Below are positions 38,522 to 47,519 of a stretch of 64,000 bases of DNA, piece after piece (position 1 is the first letter of the stretch; the number at the start of each line of letters is the position of its first letter). The notes below the pieces were generated by a model. That model saw only the letters and a program-made list of their open reading frames with translations. It ran no database searches and was not told where the DNA came from. The DNA comes from Paenibacillus amylolyticus (lineage in GTDB: Bacteria > Bacillota > Bacilli > Paenibacillales > Paenibacillaceae). The position numbers and the translations under genes are program-made. The stretch spans positions 2,790,001 to 2,854,000 of the forward strand of contig NZ_CP121451.1 in NCBI RefSeq assembly GCF_029689945.1, read 5' to 3'.

Positions 38522-39322
38522 TTGAGAGGTATTAATACTATCAACCCAATTAATAAAGAAATTTTTACGGTTCGATTAGAAAAAGATGAAAAATCAAATT
38601 ACGAAATACATTTTTTAGCTATAGAAAATTTTACACATGAATTTACCAATTATATGTCTGAGCATTTTGTTTCTATTTGTGAGGGGGTTGCAAGTGAAAG
38701 TTCCCTTAGTACAGTTAAAAAACGAACTGTTAGTTTTTTTGAGAATAAAGATAAAAATACTACAATGGGGGCAATTGCCGAATTTTTAATGCACTTGTAT
38801 CTCAAAAGTTTAGGCTACAAGCAAGAATGTACTTATTTTAATTTAGAAGAAGGATCTATAAAAAAGGGGTTTGATGGTTATTATAGAAAAGAGGAAATTG
38901 AATGGATTATGGAGAGTAAGTCAGGCTACGTAAATAATACATCTGTAACTCATCCCGCAAAAATCAAAAAAGCGTACGAAGATTTAGTGGAAAAATTTAC
39001 TGGGAAAGTAAAAAATAATCCTTGGAAGAACGCCTATAACCACGCATCGCTTTTAGATATTATTCCTGATGAAGATGTAAGAAGAAAATTGAGAAAACTT
39101 GCCAGTGATTTTACTGATCAAAAATATCCTCTAATAGAGGATTATTACCTGATTCCAGCTTCTACAATTTTCCTTGATGATAAATGGGATGAACCGAATT
39201 ATATTGCTATTCAAGAAGAGTTAGTAAGCTCTTTACCTGAATATAAGTGTAAAAAAATGATAGTAATATGTTTAACTAAAAAATCAATTAATATGTTTCT
39301 AGAATATATTAAATCTGAGTAG
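38522..39322 (+). CDS. hamA: HamA-like antiphage nuclease (DUF1837; Hachiman type)
   Basis: 266 aa, markedly AT-rich. A DUF1837/HamA-type nuclease is suggested by GAIAEFLMHLYLKSLGY (helix with E87), then KKGFDGYYRKEEIEWIMESKSG: D118 and the E131-x-K133 pair fit a PD-(D/E)xK active site, matching the catalytic E-x-K of HamA. In Hachiman, HamA is a DNase held in check by HamB, cutting when phage DNA is sensed. The codon at 38522 is TTG only one base after AAAAAAGGAG; an ATT at 38531 with better spacing is a possible non-canonical start, and the first ATG is codon 45. A 10-nt gap leads to the helicase gene. Confidence 0.75.
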   Translation: MRGINTINPINKEIFTVRLEKDEKSNYEIHFLAIENFTHEFTNYMSEHFVSICEGVASESSLSTVKKRTVSFFENKDKNTTMGAIAEFLMHLYLKSLGYKQECTYFNLEEGSIKKGFDGYYRKEEIEWIMESKSGYVNNTSVTHPAKIKKAYEDLVEKFTGKVKNNPWKNAYNHASLLDIIPDEDVRRKLRKLASDFTDQKYPLIEDYYLIPASTIFLDDKWDEPNYIAIQEELVSSLPEYKCKKMIVICLTKKSINMFLEYIKSE

Positions 39323-39332
39323 GTGTTGTTGA

Positions 39333-41759
39333 GTGATAAGAGAAGAGAAAACTTTACTAACTTTAATGAATAAAGTACCAGAGTTTAAAGAAGCGCTTAG
39401 AAAGCTCACTACTAATCAGTTCCTATCCGATAGGGAAAAGGATTTTATATTGAGTTGTGCAATTATCTTTTTGAAAAAATTTAAAGTTGACAAAAGGTTT
39501 GTCAGTTTATTCGAACTTTCATACTTTATTGTGCTAAAATATTCTGTTAGTTATAGTGATTATAGGCCTCTATACGATATTTCAATTAACTTTGGTTTTT
39601 ATCCTATTTCTAGAGAAATCATAGAGCATGATTTACTTGATGATTTGAGCCTGAGTAATGCTTTAATGGATATCTCATTTGATAGATTTAAGAAAGAAAA
39701 ATATTTGGAAACTTATCAGCAACAGAAGACCAGAACTGAATTCATGGAAGATAAATCCAATTCGTTAAGTTTTTTAGCTCCCACATCATTTGGTAAGAGT
39801 TCGGTTGTTATAGATCACATAAAAATGAATAATTTTGACAAGGTTGCGATTATTGTTCCTACTAAGTCGTTGCTAGTGCAAACATATAGGGCTATTAAAA
39901 ATTCTGTTACAGATAAGAGAATCATTCTTCATGACGAAATGTATAATGGAGAAGACAAATTTATTTCGATTTTCACTCAAGAAAGAGCATTAAGATTGCT
40001 GGATAGGTATGATTTATTCTTCAATATTTTGTACATCGATGAAGCTCATAATTTATTCGAAAAAAATAGTAGAAGCATTCTTTTATCAAGATTAATTAGG
40101 AAGAATCTCAAAAGGAATCCTTCTCAAAAAACTGTTTATCTATCGCCATTAGTTAATTCGAGCAACAATTTATTAGTAGAACAACAAGGTGAAATTAGTG
40201 AGCAGAAAATCTCTCATAACATAAAAGAACCTGAATTGTTTGAATTTAGGTTAAATGGAGAAGTTTTTCAGTATAATAGATTTGTGAATGAGTTCTATAG
40301 TTTGAATTTTAAAGGAGATATGTATTCATACATTCTTGAAAGACAGAAGTATAAGAATTTTATTTATATTCGAAGTCCAAAGAAAATAGAAGCTTTTTCA
40401 AAGCTGCTTGTTGAGGAGTTAAATATTTTACCTAAAAATGATGATATCACAGAGATAATTGATGAGCTAAAAAGATATGTTCATAGCGAATTTTATGTTA
40501 TTGAAATGCTAAAAAGAGGGGTTATGTATATTCATGGGAAAATTCCGGATATAGTAAAAGAGTTCTTAGAGTATAAATTTAAAACCATTACCTCTTTGAA
40601 GTTTATAGTAGCTAATACAGTGATATTAGAAGGAATAAATCTTCCGATAGATAATTTGTTCATCATGAATACTTACAGTTTAAGGGGAAAGGAATTAACG
40701 AATCTTATAGGGAGAGTAAATAGACTTGATACAGTTTTCAATCAGGGAAATAACGAATTGAACAAACTTTTGCCTCATATCCATTTTATTAACAGTGCGG
40801 AATACAACGGCTCTAAATCTCAAATGAAGAAAAAAATTGAACTCTTAAGGAATAATTTTTTCAAAGATGAAATTAAAAATCCCACTCTATTAAATTTTGA
40901 TGTTGATAGTGTTGATTTGGAAGATAGAGAAAAAGTTGAAAAAATTATATCTAATGAACATTTGGTGATTTCTGACGGCCATAATGAGGTAACTGAGTTT
41001 AAAAAATACTTAATTAATTCTGGAATATACTCGATGTACGAACTCAATGATGAAAATGTACTTATGGATTTTATGAAACAAGTAAAGTCTATAGACAAAC
41101 AAATCCCAGGATGGGAACAACTTAATATCATTGATAAAATCCATAAAACATTTATATTTAAATTAGTGAAATATATCAAAGATTACGAAATTAACCGATT
41201 AGATATCGAAGAAGCACGAAATTTTTACAAAATGTATATTTTTAATAAGCAACGCTATTCATTGAATAAAAATATTCAAGATACTTTTAGATATTTCAAA
41301 ACACGAAAGAGTAAAGAAGGCAATTATCTGTATATTGGAGAAACTTATGGGGAAATTGAAAAGCCATCAGAAATCTATCGAGGTAAGGCGAAAAAAGTTT
41401 ATGTTGATCTTATCAATAAGAAAGATGAAGAGCTTATTAATCTAGTTATCGTTAAATTAAAATTAGAGGACGATTTCATTAGCTACAAGCTTAATAAATT
41501 TGTTATAGCCCTATTTGATTTTAATTTAATTGGAGAGCAAGAATATCATAGAATTATTTATGGAACCAATGATGAGAAAAAAATAAAATTAATCAAGACT
41601 GGCCTTTCTGTAAATTTAATAACTAAATTACAAGAAGATGATCAGATTAAGAACTTATATTTTGATACCAATAATAATCTTAAAATGAATAAGCTATTCA
41701 TAGCTTATAAGAATAATATGAATGGCTTTCATCGATTTGAACTAGAGAAGTATCTGTAA
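39333..41759 (+). CDS. hamB: HamB-like DEAH helicase (Hachiman type)
   Basis: 808-aa SF2 helicase. Walker A APTSFGKSS (149-157), motif Ia IIVPTKSLLVQTYR, DEAH box (236-239, YIDEAHN), motif V VANTVILEGINLP (426-438), motif VI LIGRVNR (458-464); a long lysine-rich C-terminal region of ~340 residues has no recognised fold. Paired with the DUF1837 protein upstream this is the HamAB (Hachiman/AbpAB-like) architecture. GTG start, ten bases after hamA, so likely co-translated. AT-rich codon use unlike the neighbours and an own terminator indicate horizontal acquisition. Confidence 0.78.
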   Translation: MIREEKTLLTLMNKVPEFKEALRKLTTNQFLSDREKDFILSCAIIFLKKFKVDKRFVSLFELSYFIVLKYSVSYSDYRPLYDISINFGFYPISREIIEHDLLDDLSLSNALMDISFDRFKKEKYLETYQQQKTRTEFMEDKSNSLSFLAPTSFGKSSVVIDHIKMNNFDKVAIIVPTKSLLVQTYRAIKNSVTDKRIILHDEMYNGEDKFISIFTQERALRLLDRYDLFFNILYIDEAHNLFEKNSRSILLSRLIRKNLKRNPSQKTVYLSPLVNSSNNLLVEQQGEISEQKISHNIKEPELFEFRLNGEVFQYNRFVNEFYSLNFKGDMYSYILERQKYKNFIYIRSPKKIEAFSKLLVEELNILPKNDDITEIIDELKRYVHSEFYVIEMLKRGVMYIHGKIPDIVKEFLEYKFKTITSLKFIVANTVILEGINLPIDNLFIMNTYSLRGKELTNLIGRVNRLDTVFNQGNNELNKLLPHIHFINSAEYNGSKSQMKKKIELLRNNFFKDEIKNPTLLNFDVDSVDLEDREKVEKIISNEHLVISDGHNEVTEFKKYLINSGIYSMYELNDENVLMDFMKQVKSIDKQIPGWEQLNIIDKIHKTFIFKLVKYIKDYEINRLDIEEARNFYKMYIFNKQRYSLNKNIQDTFRYFKTRKSKEGNYLYIGETYGEIEKPSEIYRGKAKKVYVDLINKKDEELINLVIVKLKLEDDFISYKLNKFVIALFDFNLIGEQEYHRIIYGTNDEKKIKLIKTGLSVNLITKLQEDDQIKNLYFDTNNNLKMNKLFIAYKNNMNGFHRFELEKYL

Positions 41760-41766
41760 GTATAAT

Positions 41767-41811
41767 GTGAATGTGTTACGTAAATACGTACCACATTTAC
41801 TTATTTTTTAT
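41767..41811 (+). terminator. Terminator of the defence island
   Basis: Long hairpin GTGAATGTG-TACGTA / TACGTA-CACATTTAC with a tiny loop, followed by TTATTTTTTATG. Confidence 0.8.
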
Positions 41812-41841
41812 GTTACCCTCTCCATACAAAGGAGTGGTGAC

Positions 41842-42111
41842 ATGACGAGTACCAACAGCGAAGACCTCGCTTTGCAGTACGCACAACTAGTAGAACAAGA
41901 AGACGATTACGTCGACCAACTCGTTACATGCAACAAACTCATTCTGGACGCCATGGACATCATTGCGAAGCAGGCAGGTGTGCTAGACATGGATACCGTG
42001 AAACAAGCAGCATATCACCTTCATTCCATGGAACAGGATCTGAACCGAAAGTTATTTAAAGTCCGACTGGAGAAGAGCATCTTGGCTAATCAAATGAGTC
42101 AGTCTACATAA
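41842..42111 (+). CDS. Small helical hypothetical protein, 89 aa
   Basis: Acidic, almost entirely helical-looking (DLALQYAQLVEQEDDYVDQLVTC... MEQDLNRKLFKVRLEKSIL), likely a coiled coil. ATG 41842 follows AAAGGAGTGGTGAC. Base composition is back to that of the chromosomal neighbours, so it marks the right edge of the AT-rich island. Unknown function; no membrane segment. Confidence 0.6.
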   Translation: MTSTNSEDLALQYAQLVEQEDDYVDQLVTCNKLILDAMDIIAKQAGVLDMDTVKQAAYHLHSMEQDLNRKLFKVRLEKSILANQMSQST

Positions 42112-42122
42112 ACCACCTTAAC

Positions 42123-42170
42123 AAAAGGACAGTGCTGGATCACACAAGATGATCATGAACTGTCCTTTTG
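42123..42170 (+). terminator. Terminator after the 89-aa gene
   Basis: AAAAGGACAGT / ACTGTCCTTTT with a long loop and TTTTG tail. Confidence 0.75.
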
Positions 42171-42309
42171 CCTTCCCATCCAAACGTTTTCCCCTTCCAA
42201 TTAAGCATTGACTTTCCCCACAAATCCCCCTACACTTCAATTATTAAAACACTTTTAAAAACTTTCATTGAATGGTTCGAAATGAACGAAAGGAGGCATA
42301 TAACTAACG

Positions 42310-43346
42310 ATGTTACCCACATCACACAACACCCAACAGGTGAAGCGCATTAACGTTGAATTGGTAAAGAACACACTCAGATCCATGGGCGTAGGCACGA
42401 AGGCTTCCATCGCGAACTTGACGAAACTTAGCGTAGCGACATGCGGCACGATCCTGAACGAATTACTCCAAACTGGTGAGATTATTGATCTGGGCCCGGA
42501 TGAATCGAGTGGGGAAAGACCTGCAAGTCGGTATCAGTTCAATGCGGACTACGCAAGTGTGCTGTGTCTGATTATTCGAACAGAGGGTGGCATTCACTCG
42601 ATCACACATACATATGCGAATCTGAACGGGGAAATGGCGGACGAACAGACACTCTTTCTGGATGAGATCAATGTAACGGTAGTAGAGGATCTGATTGCAA
42701 ATCGGATCGAACAACACCACAATGTGCAGGCGATTGGGATCGGCATACCCGGGGTGGCGCACAACGGCGTGATTGGAATTTGCGACGTACCGGAGCTGAT
42801 GCATCAGCCCCTCGGCCCAAGGCTCAAGGAGCAATATGAAGACGTGGAAGTGGTCATTGGCAACGATATGAACTTGACGGTCTACGGTCTGTATAACCAG
42901 CAGCAATTTGAGGAAGAGAAGAACTTTGCGGTGGTGACTTTTCCGGAGAACCATTTTCCGGGGCAGGCTTTATCATTGACGGTCGTCCGTTGACGGGGAA
43001 CACGCAATTTGGGGGCGAGGTGTCCTTTCTTCCTTTTGGCGTGTCACGGGAAGAGCAACTGCGCATGTTGAAAACGACGGAAGGGTTGCAGGAACTCGTC
43101 ACAAAGACGCTGATCTCCATCATTGCAATTATTAACCCGGCAGCGATTGTTGTTACGGGCGATACAATGGACCCGGCTATGCGGGATGACCTGTTACAGG
43201 GCTGTCTGGATCACCTGATCCCACAGGAGCATATGCCTGAGTTGATCATCCAAAGAGATACACGGCGCGAATATGTGACTGGGCTAGTCGCTGTTACGCT
43301 GGAGAGCTTGACCTACCGCATTCAGGTAGTTGAGAAGCAGTGGTGA
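42310..43346 (+). CDS. ROK-family transcriptional repressor (frame broken once)
   Basis: About 345 aa: N-terminal winged HTH (NTLRSMGVGTKASIANLTKLSVATCGTILNELL), then a ROK fold with AIGIGIPGVAHNGV and GNDMNLTVYGLY. XylR/NagC-type sugar-responsive repressors have this layout. The zinc motif of kinases is missing, so it is a regulator. The frame breaks in the GGGG at 42960-42963; a fifth G gives FPGAGFIIDGRPLTGNTQFGGEVSFLPFG. It lies ~320 nt upstream of a same-direction MFS gene it may control. Confidence 0.85.
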
Positions 43347-43419
43347 AGGAACTGAACGTCGATCAGAAGGATGATCTTTCATCAGATCAATTGAGTTGTA
43401 ATATCCCTTTTATATAAGT

Positions 43420-43663
43420 GAACTATTTCATTAAACAGGTAACGGAGAGGACAGAAAAAATCTGAAAAAGCGAAGCGGTCGCCTAAAAGCTTTCTGAAAG
43501 AAAGCTACATCGGAAGCATACGCTTATCCCCGGATTTACCCTTTGAAAATAAGAAATCGAAAAAATCTGGGGATAACAGCGATTGGAAGGTTATTCTGTC
43601 ATCGGAGTGTCCAAGTTAATGACCCTTGTTTCAACTTATATAGACACAATGGAGGAACTTATT
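43420..43663 (+). ncRNA. Candidate structured leader element, copy A (5' UTR of the MFS gene)
   Basis: Helices: outer GACAGAA (43450-43456) with TTCTGTC (43594-43600); GCGA (43470-43473) with TCGC (43479-43482); AGCTTTCT (43488) with AGAAAGCT (43499); TTATCCCCGGATTT (43524-43537) with AAATCTGGGGATAA (43563-43576). The same order of blocks occurs upstream of the amidohydrolase at 37.2 kb. It ends at AATGGAGG just before the MFS start. No known riboswitch consensus matched by eye; function unknown. Confidence 0.55.
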
Positions 43664-44919
43664 TTGAATCAGCAAGCAGGTACAGAAGGAAACAAGAAAA
43701 AGTTCAACAAACTGTATGCCATGCAACTGGCAACGATTTTTTTGGGATTTATCGTATTCGGTATATCGGAAAATATTAAGGGGCCGGCCATTCCGCGCAT
43801 TCAATTCGACTTCAATCTGGATGAGAAACAGCTCGGGACGTTGTTGTCCCTGAATGCACTAGGGTACCTGATCGCGTGCTCCTTCACGGCTATTTTGGTT
43901 CGGAAATGGGGCATCAAGGCGGTTAGCATCATATCGTTTGCATCGATGATCCTATCGGGTGTGTTCATTTATGTGTCTCATACCTATCCACTCTTTGCTT
44001 CATCGTACTTCTTCATGTACATCGGTAACGGCATGTTGGAGATTGCTTTGGCGATTCTGGGTGCGCGGATTTTTGTGAAAACACAGGTACGATGATGAAC
44101 CTGTCCCATTTCTTCTATGGGTTGAGTTCCACGGTGGCGCCTTTGCTGGCGACTGGGGTGATGTCGTTGAGCGTGTTCGGACACGTACTGGACTGGCGCG
44201 GCATGTATCTGGTGATGTTGTCACTCTGTCTGCTGCCAATCATTGCGGCGCTGCGCAGCAAATTTCCGGGGGATGATCTTCCTCATGAAGATCGGACCTC
44301 GCTTAAGACGTTAACACGTGATCCAGCCATCTGGCTGATGGTGCTCATTCTTTCTTTTGGCGTGGTATCAGAACTGGCGGTTGGGGGTTGGCTCGTTAAC
44401 TTCCTGGAGAAAGCCTACACGTGGGACACGGTCAAAGCATCTGGGCTGCTCTCTGCGTTCTTCCTTGCTTTCTCGCTAGGTCGTTTGCTGCTGGGTCCAC
44501 TGACGGACCGAATCGGATTCGTATTGTCACTCATTCTATTCTCTGCATTCTCGGCGGTATGTACGTTTGTGGCGCTTACAGGAGGAGAGAGTCTTGCATT
44601 CTTCTTTGCGGTATCCGGTGCGGGTATAGCGATGATCTATCCTACGGTAATGGCGTTTATCGCACGCAGATATCCAAACGGCAGTGACACGGCGATTACG
44701 TTTACGGTTACCCTGATGGGGGTGGGCAGTGTCATCGGTAACTATGTGATTGGCTGGGTCATTGAAGGTGTGAAGAATATGTACGGTCCAACGACTCAGT
44801 TGGGGTTACTGCGTGGACTTCAGGCGGGATATGGATTCATTGGATTATGCGCGGTGATCTGTGCGGTATCTGGTGTAGTGTTGTATGTGTATTTAAAAAG
44901 AAGGCAGGAATTGATTTAG
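43664..44919 (+). CDS. MFS sugar-permease-like transporter (frame broken once)
   Basis: About 418 aa, 12 helices; ENIKGPAIPRIQFDFNLDEKQLG at helix 1-2 and the LGRLLLGPLTDRIGF loop suggest the FucP/sugar-symporter kind of MFS rather than a drug pump. TTG at 43664 follows GGAGG with 8-nt spacing; the ATG at 43649 is an alternative but has no site. The frame is restored by one A in AAAA at 44078-44081: FVKNTGTMMNLSHFFYG. Preceded by a ROK repressor and the leader element; the substrate is probably a sugar (inference). Confidence 0.82.
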
Positions 44920-45046
44920 ACATCGAATTAATAACAATTAATCTTAGATAGCAAACAGTTTTAAATCTGATTTTTTTACTTTTCCACATTTTTGACGAAA
45001 AGCAAAAGCAAAGAAGAGAGGGAAACATTCCCCTCTTCTTCTTTGA
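44920..45046. other. Intergenic, includes terminator of the 40-aa gene
   Basis: Nothing else seen; the hairpin at 45005-45045 is listed separately. Confidence 0.4.
45005..45045 (-). terminator. Terminator after the 40-aa membrane peptide
   Basis: On the minus strand, AAGAAGAGGGG pairs with CCCTCTCTTCTT; TTTGCTTTTGCTTTT follows. Confidence 0.7.
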
Positions 45047-45169
45047 CTACTGGAACAGTCTCTGGATAAGGATCAGTATTAGACCCGCACTCACGCTCGT
45101 AAGCACTCCCATCACATACTGCTCCAGCCTGTCTTGCTTTTGTTGTCTTCTCTTTCTGCGTTTTCTCAT
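45047..45169 (-). CDS. 40-aa basic single-helix membrane peptide (type I toxin-like)
   Basis: MRKRRKRRQQKQ polybasic head, then a hydrophobic helix (VMGVLTSVSAGLILILIQRLF). An ideal GGAGGTAGCGT ribosome-binding site and its own terminator immediately downstream mark a small autonomous transcript, as in type I toxin or holin-like genes of bacilli. No antisense RNA is demonstrable by eye. Could equally be a small membrane regulator. Confidence 0.5.
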   Translation of the reverse strand: MRKRRKRRQQKQDRLEQYVMGVLTSVSAGLILILIQRLFQ

Positions 45170-45401
45170 ACGCTACCTCCGTAAAAGAAGGCACGTATTC
45201 AAACTGGGCAGAACACGATTTTCTTTCCCCGTAGTTTTACAGGTTCCTAATGTTACTTATAATTTACGAATTTTTAATTTCTCACATTTGATCAGCCTAG
45301 AGCTAATCATACTTTTCGCTCATGACGAGTGCATTACCAATTTCTTGGTTTTTTATTGTCCGTTTTGGAATACATATTAGTGTCCCATAATGGACTTTCT
45401 C
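45170..45401. other. AT-rich stretch without recognised feature
   Basis: Presumably holds the promoter of the 40-aa gene on the minus strand; no other structure recognised. Confidence 0.3.
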
Positions 45402-45588
45402 CTACTGTGCTGCAATAGTTAAGAATACTTGCCTTGAGTTAGAATCAGTGGCCACTAATTCTTCTATAGTTTATACTAAATTCCCCAGTTAAACAATGAC
45501 TCTCGATCGTTTCTTTATGCTCAGATACAAAATTTAAAGTAACAAATGGAATACAATGTTCTACTAAAATTAGATATAATGAATTCAA
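45402..45588 (-). pseudogene. Remnant of a small soluble protein gene
   Basis: Minus-strand reading gives LYLILVEHCIPFVTLNFV, then ETIESHCLTGEFSI, and after removing one A, TIEELVATDSNSRQVFL and a stop at 45402. Protein-like over ~61 residues, but there is no start codon with a site: its 5' end is lost where the divergent cassette begins. Family unknown. Confidence 0.4.
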
Positions 45589-45615
45589 TTAACGATTGAG
45601 CAAGGGGGAGATTGA

Positions 45616-46105
45616 ATGCCACAATGGCAGCTGAAAACATAGGAGTGGCGAATTATATCCAGCTAAATTTGAGGTTATGAAAGTAAACGAAGCAAGAGCA
45701 CTTAAGAATCAAGGATGGGAGCAAACGTTTGATTGGTCACTATACATAGGTTCACAACATCCAGCCACTCCGTATAAGCTTCTCGTAGTTGGTAATAACA
45801 ATATTCAAGGAGCAATTGCTTATCAGATTAAAGATGATCATATCTTTGTTGATCTTTTGGAGAACGCTCCCTTTAATCGCTACAACCATCCCAATCGTGA
45901 ATTTGTAAACTCCACTGATGTACTTCTTGGGGAAGCTTGTTTGCAGAGTTTTATACATAAGAAAGATGGTTTTGTTTCCTTCATACCCAAATCAAGATTA
46001 TATCCTTACTATACTCAAAGGTTTAATGCTAAACGTGGTGGGCTTGGTTTAATGTATCTGGATACTGTTGCTGCGTTACGATTAATTGAGTTATACTATG
46101 TATAA
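45616..46105 (+). CDS. GNAT-fold-like protein of accessory cassette (frame broken twice)
   Basis: About 163 aa. ATG 45616 follows CAAGGGGGAG, a strong site, but stops after eight codons. Two single-base additions (one A in AAAA at 45634-45637, one C at 45659-45660) give MPQWQLKNIGVANYIPAKFEV joined to the intact remainder. The strand-strand-helix run (GAIAYQIKDDHIFVDLLENAP; LLGEACLQSFIHKKDGFVSF) and the terminal YPYYTQRFNAK resemble a small acetyltransferase fold. Not a certain assignment. Followed after 12 nt by the 99-aa gene. Confidence 0.5.
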
Positions 46106-46117
46106 GGAGATGATCTC

Positions 46118-46417
46118 ATGGAAAGACAACTCAAAAAAACTTTCAGAAGTCTCTCTCCACAAAAGAAGCGACTTTATGCTTCACGTACTGCCTTAGGCAT
46201 TCGAAGAACAAGAAAGACTTCAGATAGTGTAATGATTGTACCACCACCGATAGGGACAGAACGCTCTATAGAGCTTGAAATGAAAAGGATACGTGAGGCT
46301 TACAGGGATGACCTCGGTACGGTAGGTTACGAAAAACATATAGATAAAGCAAATCAAGACTTTAAGTCTATAATGGATAAAAAGGAATCCGCATATAGTG
46401 GATTCTTCTTTTCCTAA
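46118..46417 (+). CDS. Small basic hypothetical protein, 99 aa
   Basis: Basic N terminus (RQLKKTFRSLSPQKKRLYASRTALGIRRTRK) and an acidic helical C-terminal half; no family recognised. ATG follows AAGGAGATGATCTC, 12 nt after the previous stop, so the pair is co-expressed. A terminator stem lies inside the last codons. It may be a partner (antitoxin, substrate or regulator) of the upstream protein; that is inference from pairing only. Confidence 0.5.
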   Translation: MERQLKKTFRSLSPQKKRLYASRTALGIRRTRKTSDSVMIVPPPIGTERSIELEMKRIREAYRDDLGTVGYEKHIDKANQDFKSIMDKKESAYSGFFFS

Positions 46418-46454
46418 ACAAAAGCCCTGCTGATCCTTACGATCGCGGGGCTTT
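46385..46454 (+). terminator. Two hairpins ending the cassette
   Basis: GAATCC / GGATTC stem with TTCTTTTCC, overlapping the 99-aa gene's end; then AAAGCCCTGC / GCGGGGCTTT at 46421-46454, which can act from both sides. Confidence 0.6.
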
Positions 46455-46526
46455 ACATGTATTCTTATCAGTCAGTGAGTAACAAGCACCTCGGACTTCT
46501 CATCTCAATTTCTTACCTCACCAAGC

Positions 46527-47132
46527 CTATGACTTGTTCAAAGCGGCTCTTCTTTTCCAACGTTTCAATAGCACATACAATCCGAATCCGCCCAAGAAAA
46601 CCACCGCTGCCGGAACGATGTAAGGTTTAACAATCTCATCCACGTGCTCCCATTGAGAGCCCAATTTGAAGCCTAAGTAGATGTATAATGAGGTGATTGG
46701 AAGCATGGCCAGGAATGTAAAGAGACTGAATTTAAATACATTCATCTTCGCCATTCCACATGGGATGGAGATCACGGTACGAATGCCGGGGACAAATCGG
46801 CCATAGAAAGCGACCCCGCTGCCATATTTCTGGAAGAACGTATCGGAAGCGTCCAGATGATGAGGTTTAATCAAGAAATACTTGCCGTATTTTTCAACCA
46901 TCGGTCTGCCGCCGTACCGTCCGAGGGCATATAACGTCAGAGGGCCAAACGTTCCACCTACAGTACCCGCCAGGATAGCCAGCCACAGCTTCATATCTCC
47001 AAGGTACACCCAATATCCTGCCATGGGCAGCACGAGTTCAGCAGGTACGAATTCAAACGACAAGGCAATAACGAGACCTGCGTACGACAAGTCTTTGAAA
47101 AAAAGTATAAATTGCGTGATCCACTCCGTCAT
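46527..47132 (-). CDS. DedA-family membrane protein
   Basis: 201 aa, VTT/SNARE-associated (DedA) domain with FVPAELVLPMAGYWVY, the conserved FYGRFVPGIRTVISIPCGMAKM segment and LGFKLG. Members are putative polyprenyl-phosphate or lipid transporters needed for envelope homeostasis. Start at 47132 (MTEWITQ) after GGAGGGAAAGC; in-frame codons further upstream lack a site. Monocistronic. Confidence 0.92.
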   Translation of the reverse strand: MTEWITQFILFFKDLSYAGLVIALSFEFVPAELVLPMAGYWVYLGDMKLWLAILAGTVGGTFGPLTLYALGRYGGRPMVEKYGKYFLIKPHHLDASDTFFQKYGSGVAFYGRFVPGIRTVISIPCGMAKMNVFKFSLFTFLAMLPITSLYIYLGFKLGSQWEHVDEIVKPYIVPAAVVFLGGFGLYVLLKRWKRRAALNKS

Positions 47133-47368
47133 GCTTTCCCTCCACAAATCTATCTATTTTTTATAGTTTAGAAACACTCCTATACCAAGAGTAACAATAG
47201 CGAATAGAGCTTGTCAAAACTCACACGCATATCCGATTCAGCCCGTCACGGCGGGATATGTTAGGTCATACATAAGCGATATCTCATTCGACATGCGTTG
47301 AGCAGGCGGTCGGTCTTCGAACAAGAAGTTGAACTTCATATCACCCTGCCCCTAACACCAATATAACA

Positions 47369-47512
47369 CTCTGAAAATGTTTCCAAATATAGCGTGATAA
47401 AACTATCACTAACTTCTTCACCATCCTGTACATAAAGAGAAGGAGATCAGAACATGACCGAAACTTCGATTATCGACCAGATCCATATTATGGTTGAATA
47501 CAATGTATCCTT
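47369..47512 (+). repeat. Direct repeat R1 (truncated GNAT-fusion 5' end)
   Basis: About 140 bp, nearly identical to 48355-48494, including CTCTGAAAATG, the CATCCTGTACATAAAGAGAAGGAG site and the first ~15 codons. It ends in divergent sequence, and the reading frame stops at 47519 (21 codons from ATG 47454). Confidence 0.85.
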
Positions 47513-47519
47513 TTATTGA
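47454..47519 (+). pseudogene. Aborted 5' copy of the GNAT-fusion gene
   Basis: MTETSIIDQIHIMVEYN then stop; an intact AGAAGGAGATCAG site precedes it. The equivalent real gene begins at 48440. No function expected. Confidence 0.75.
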
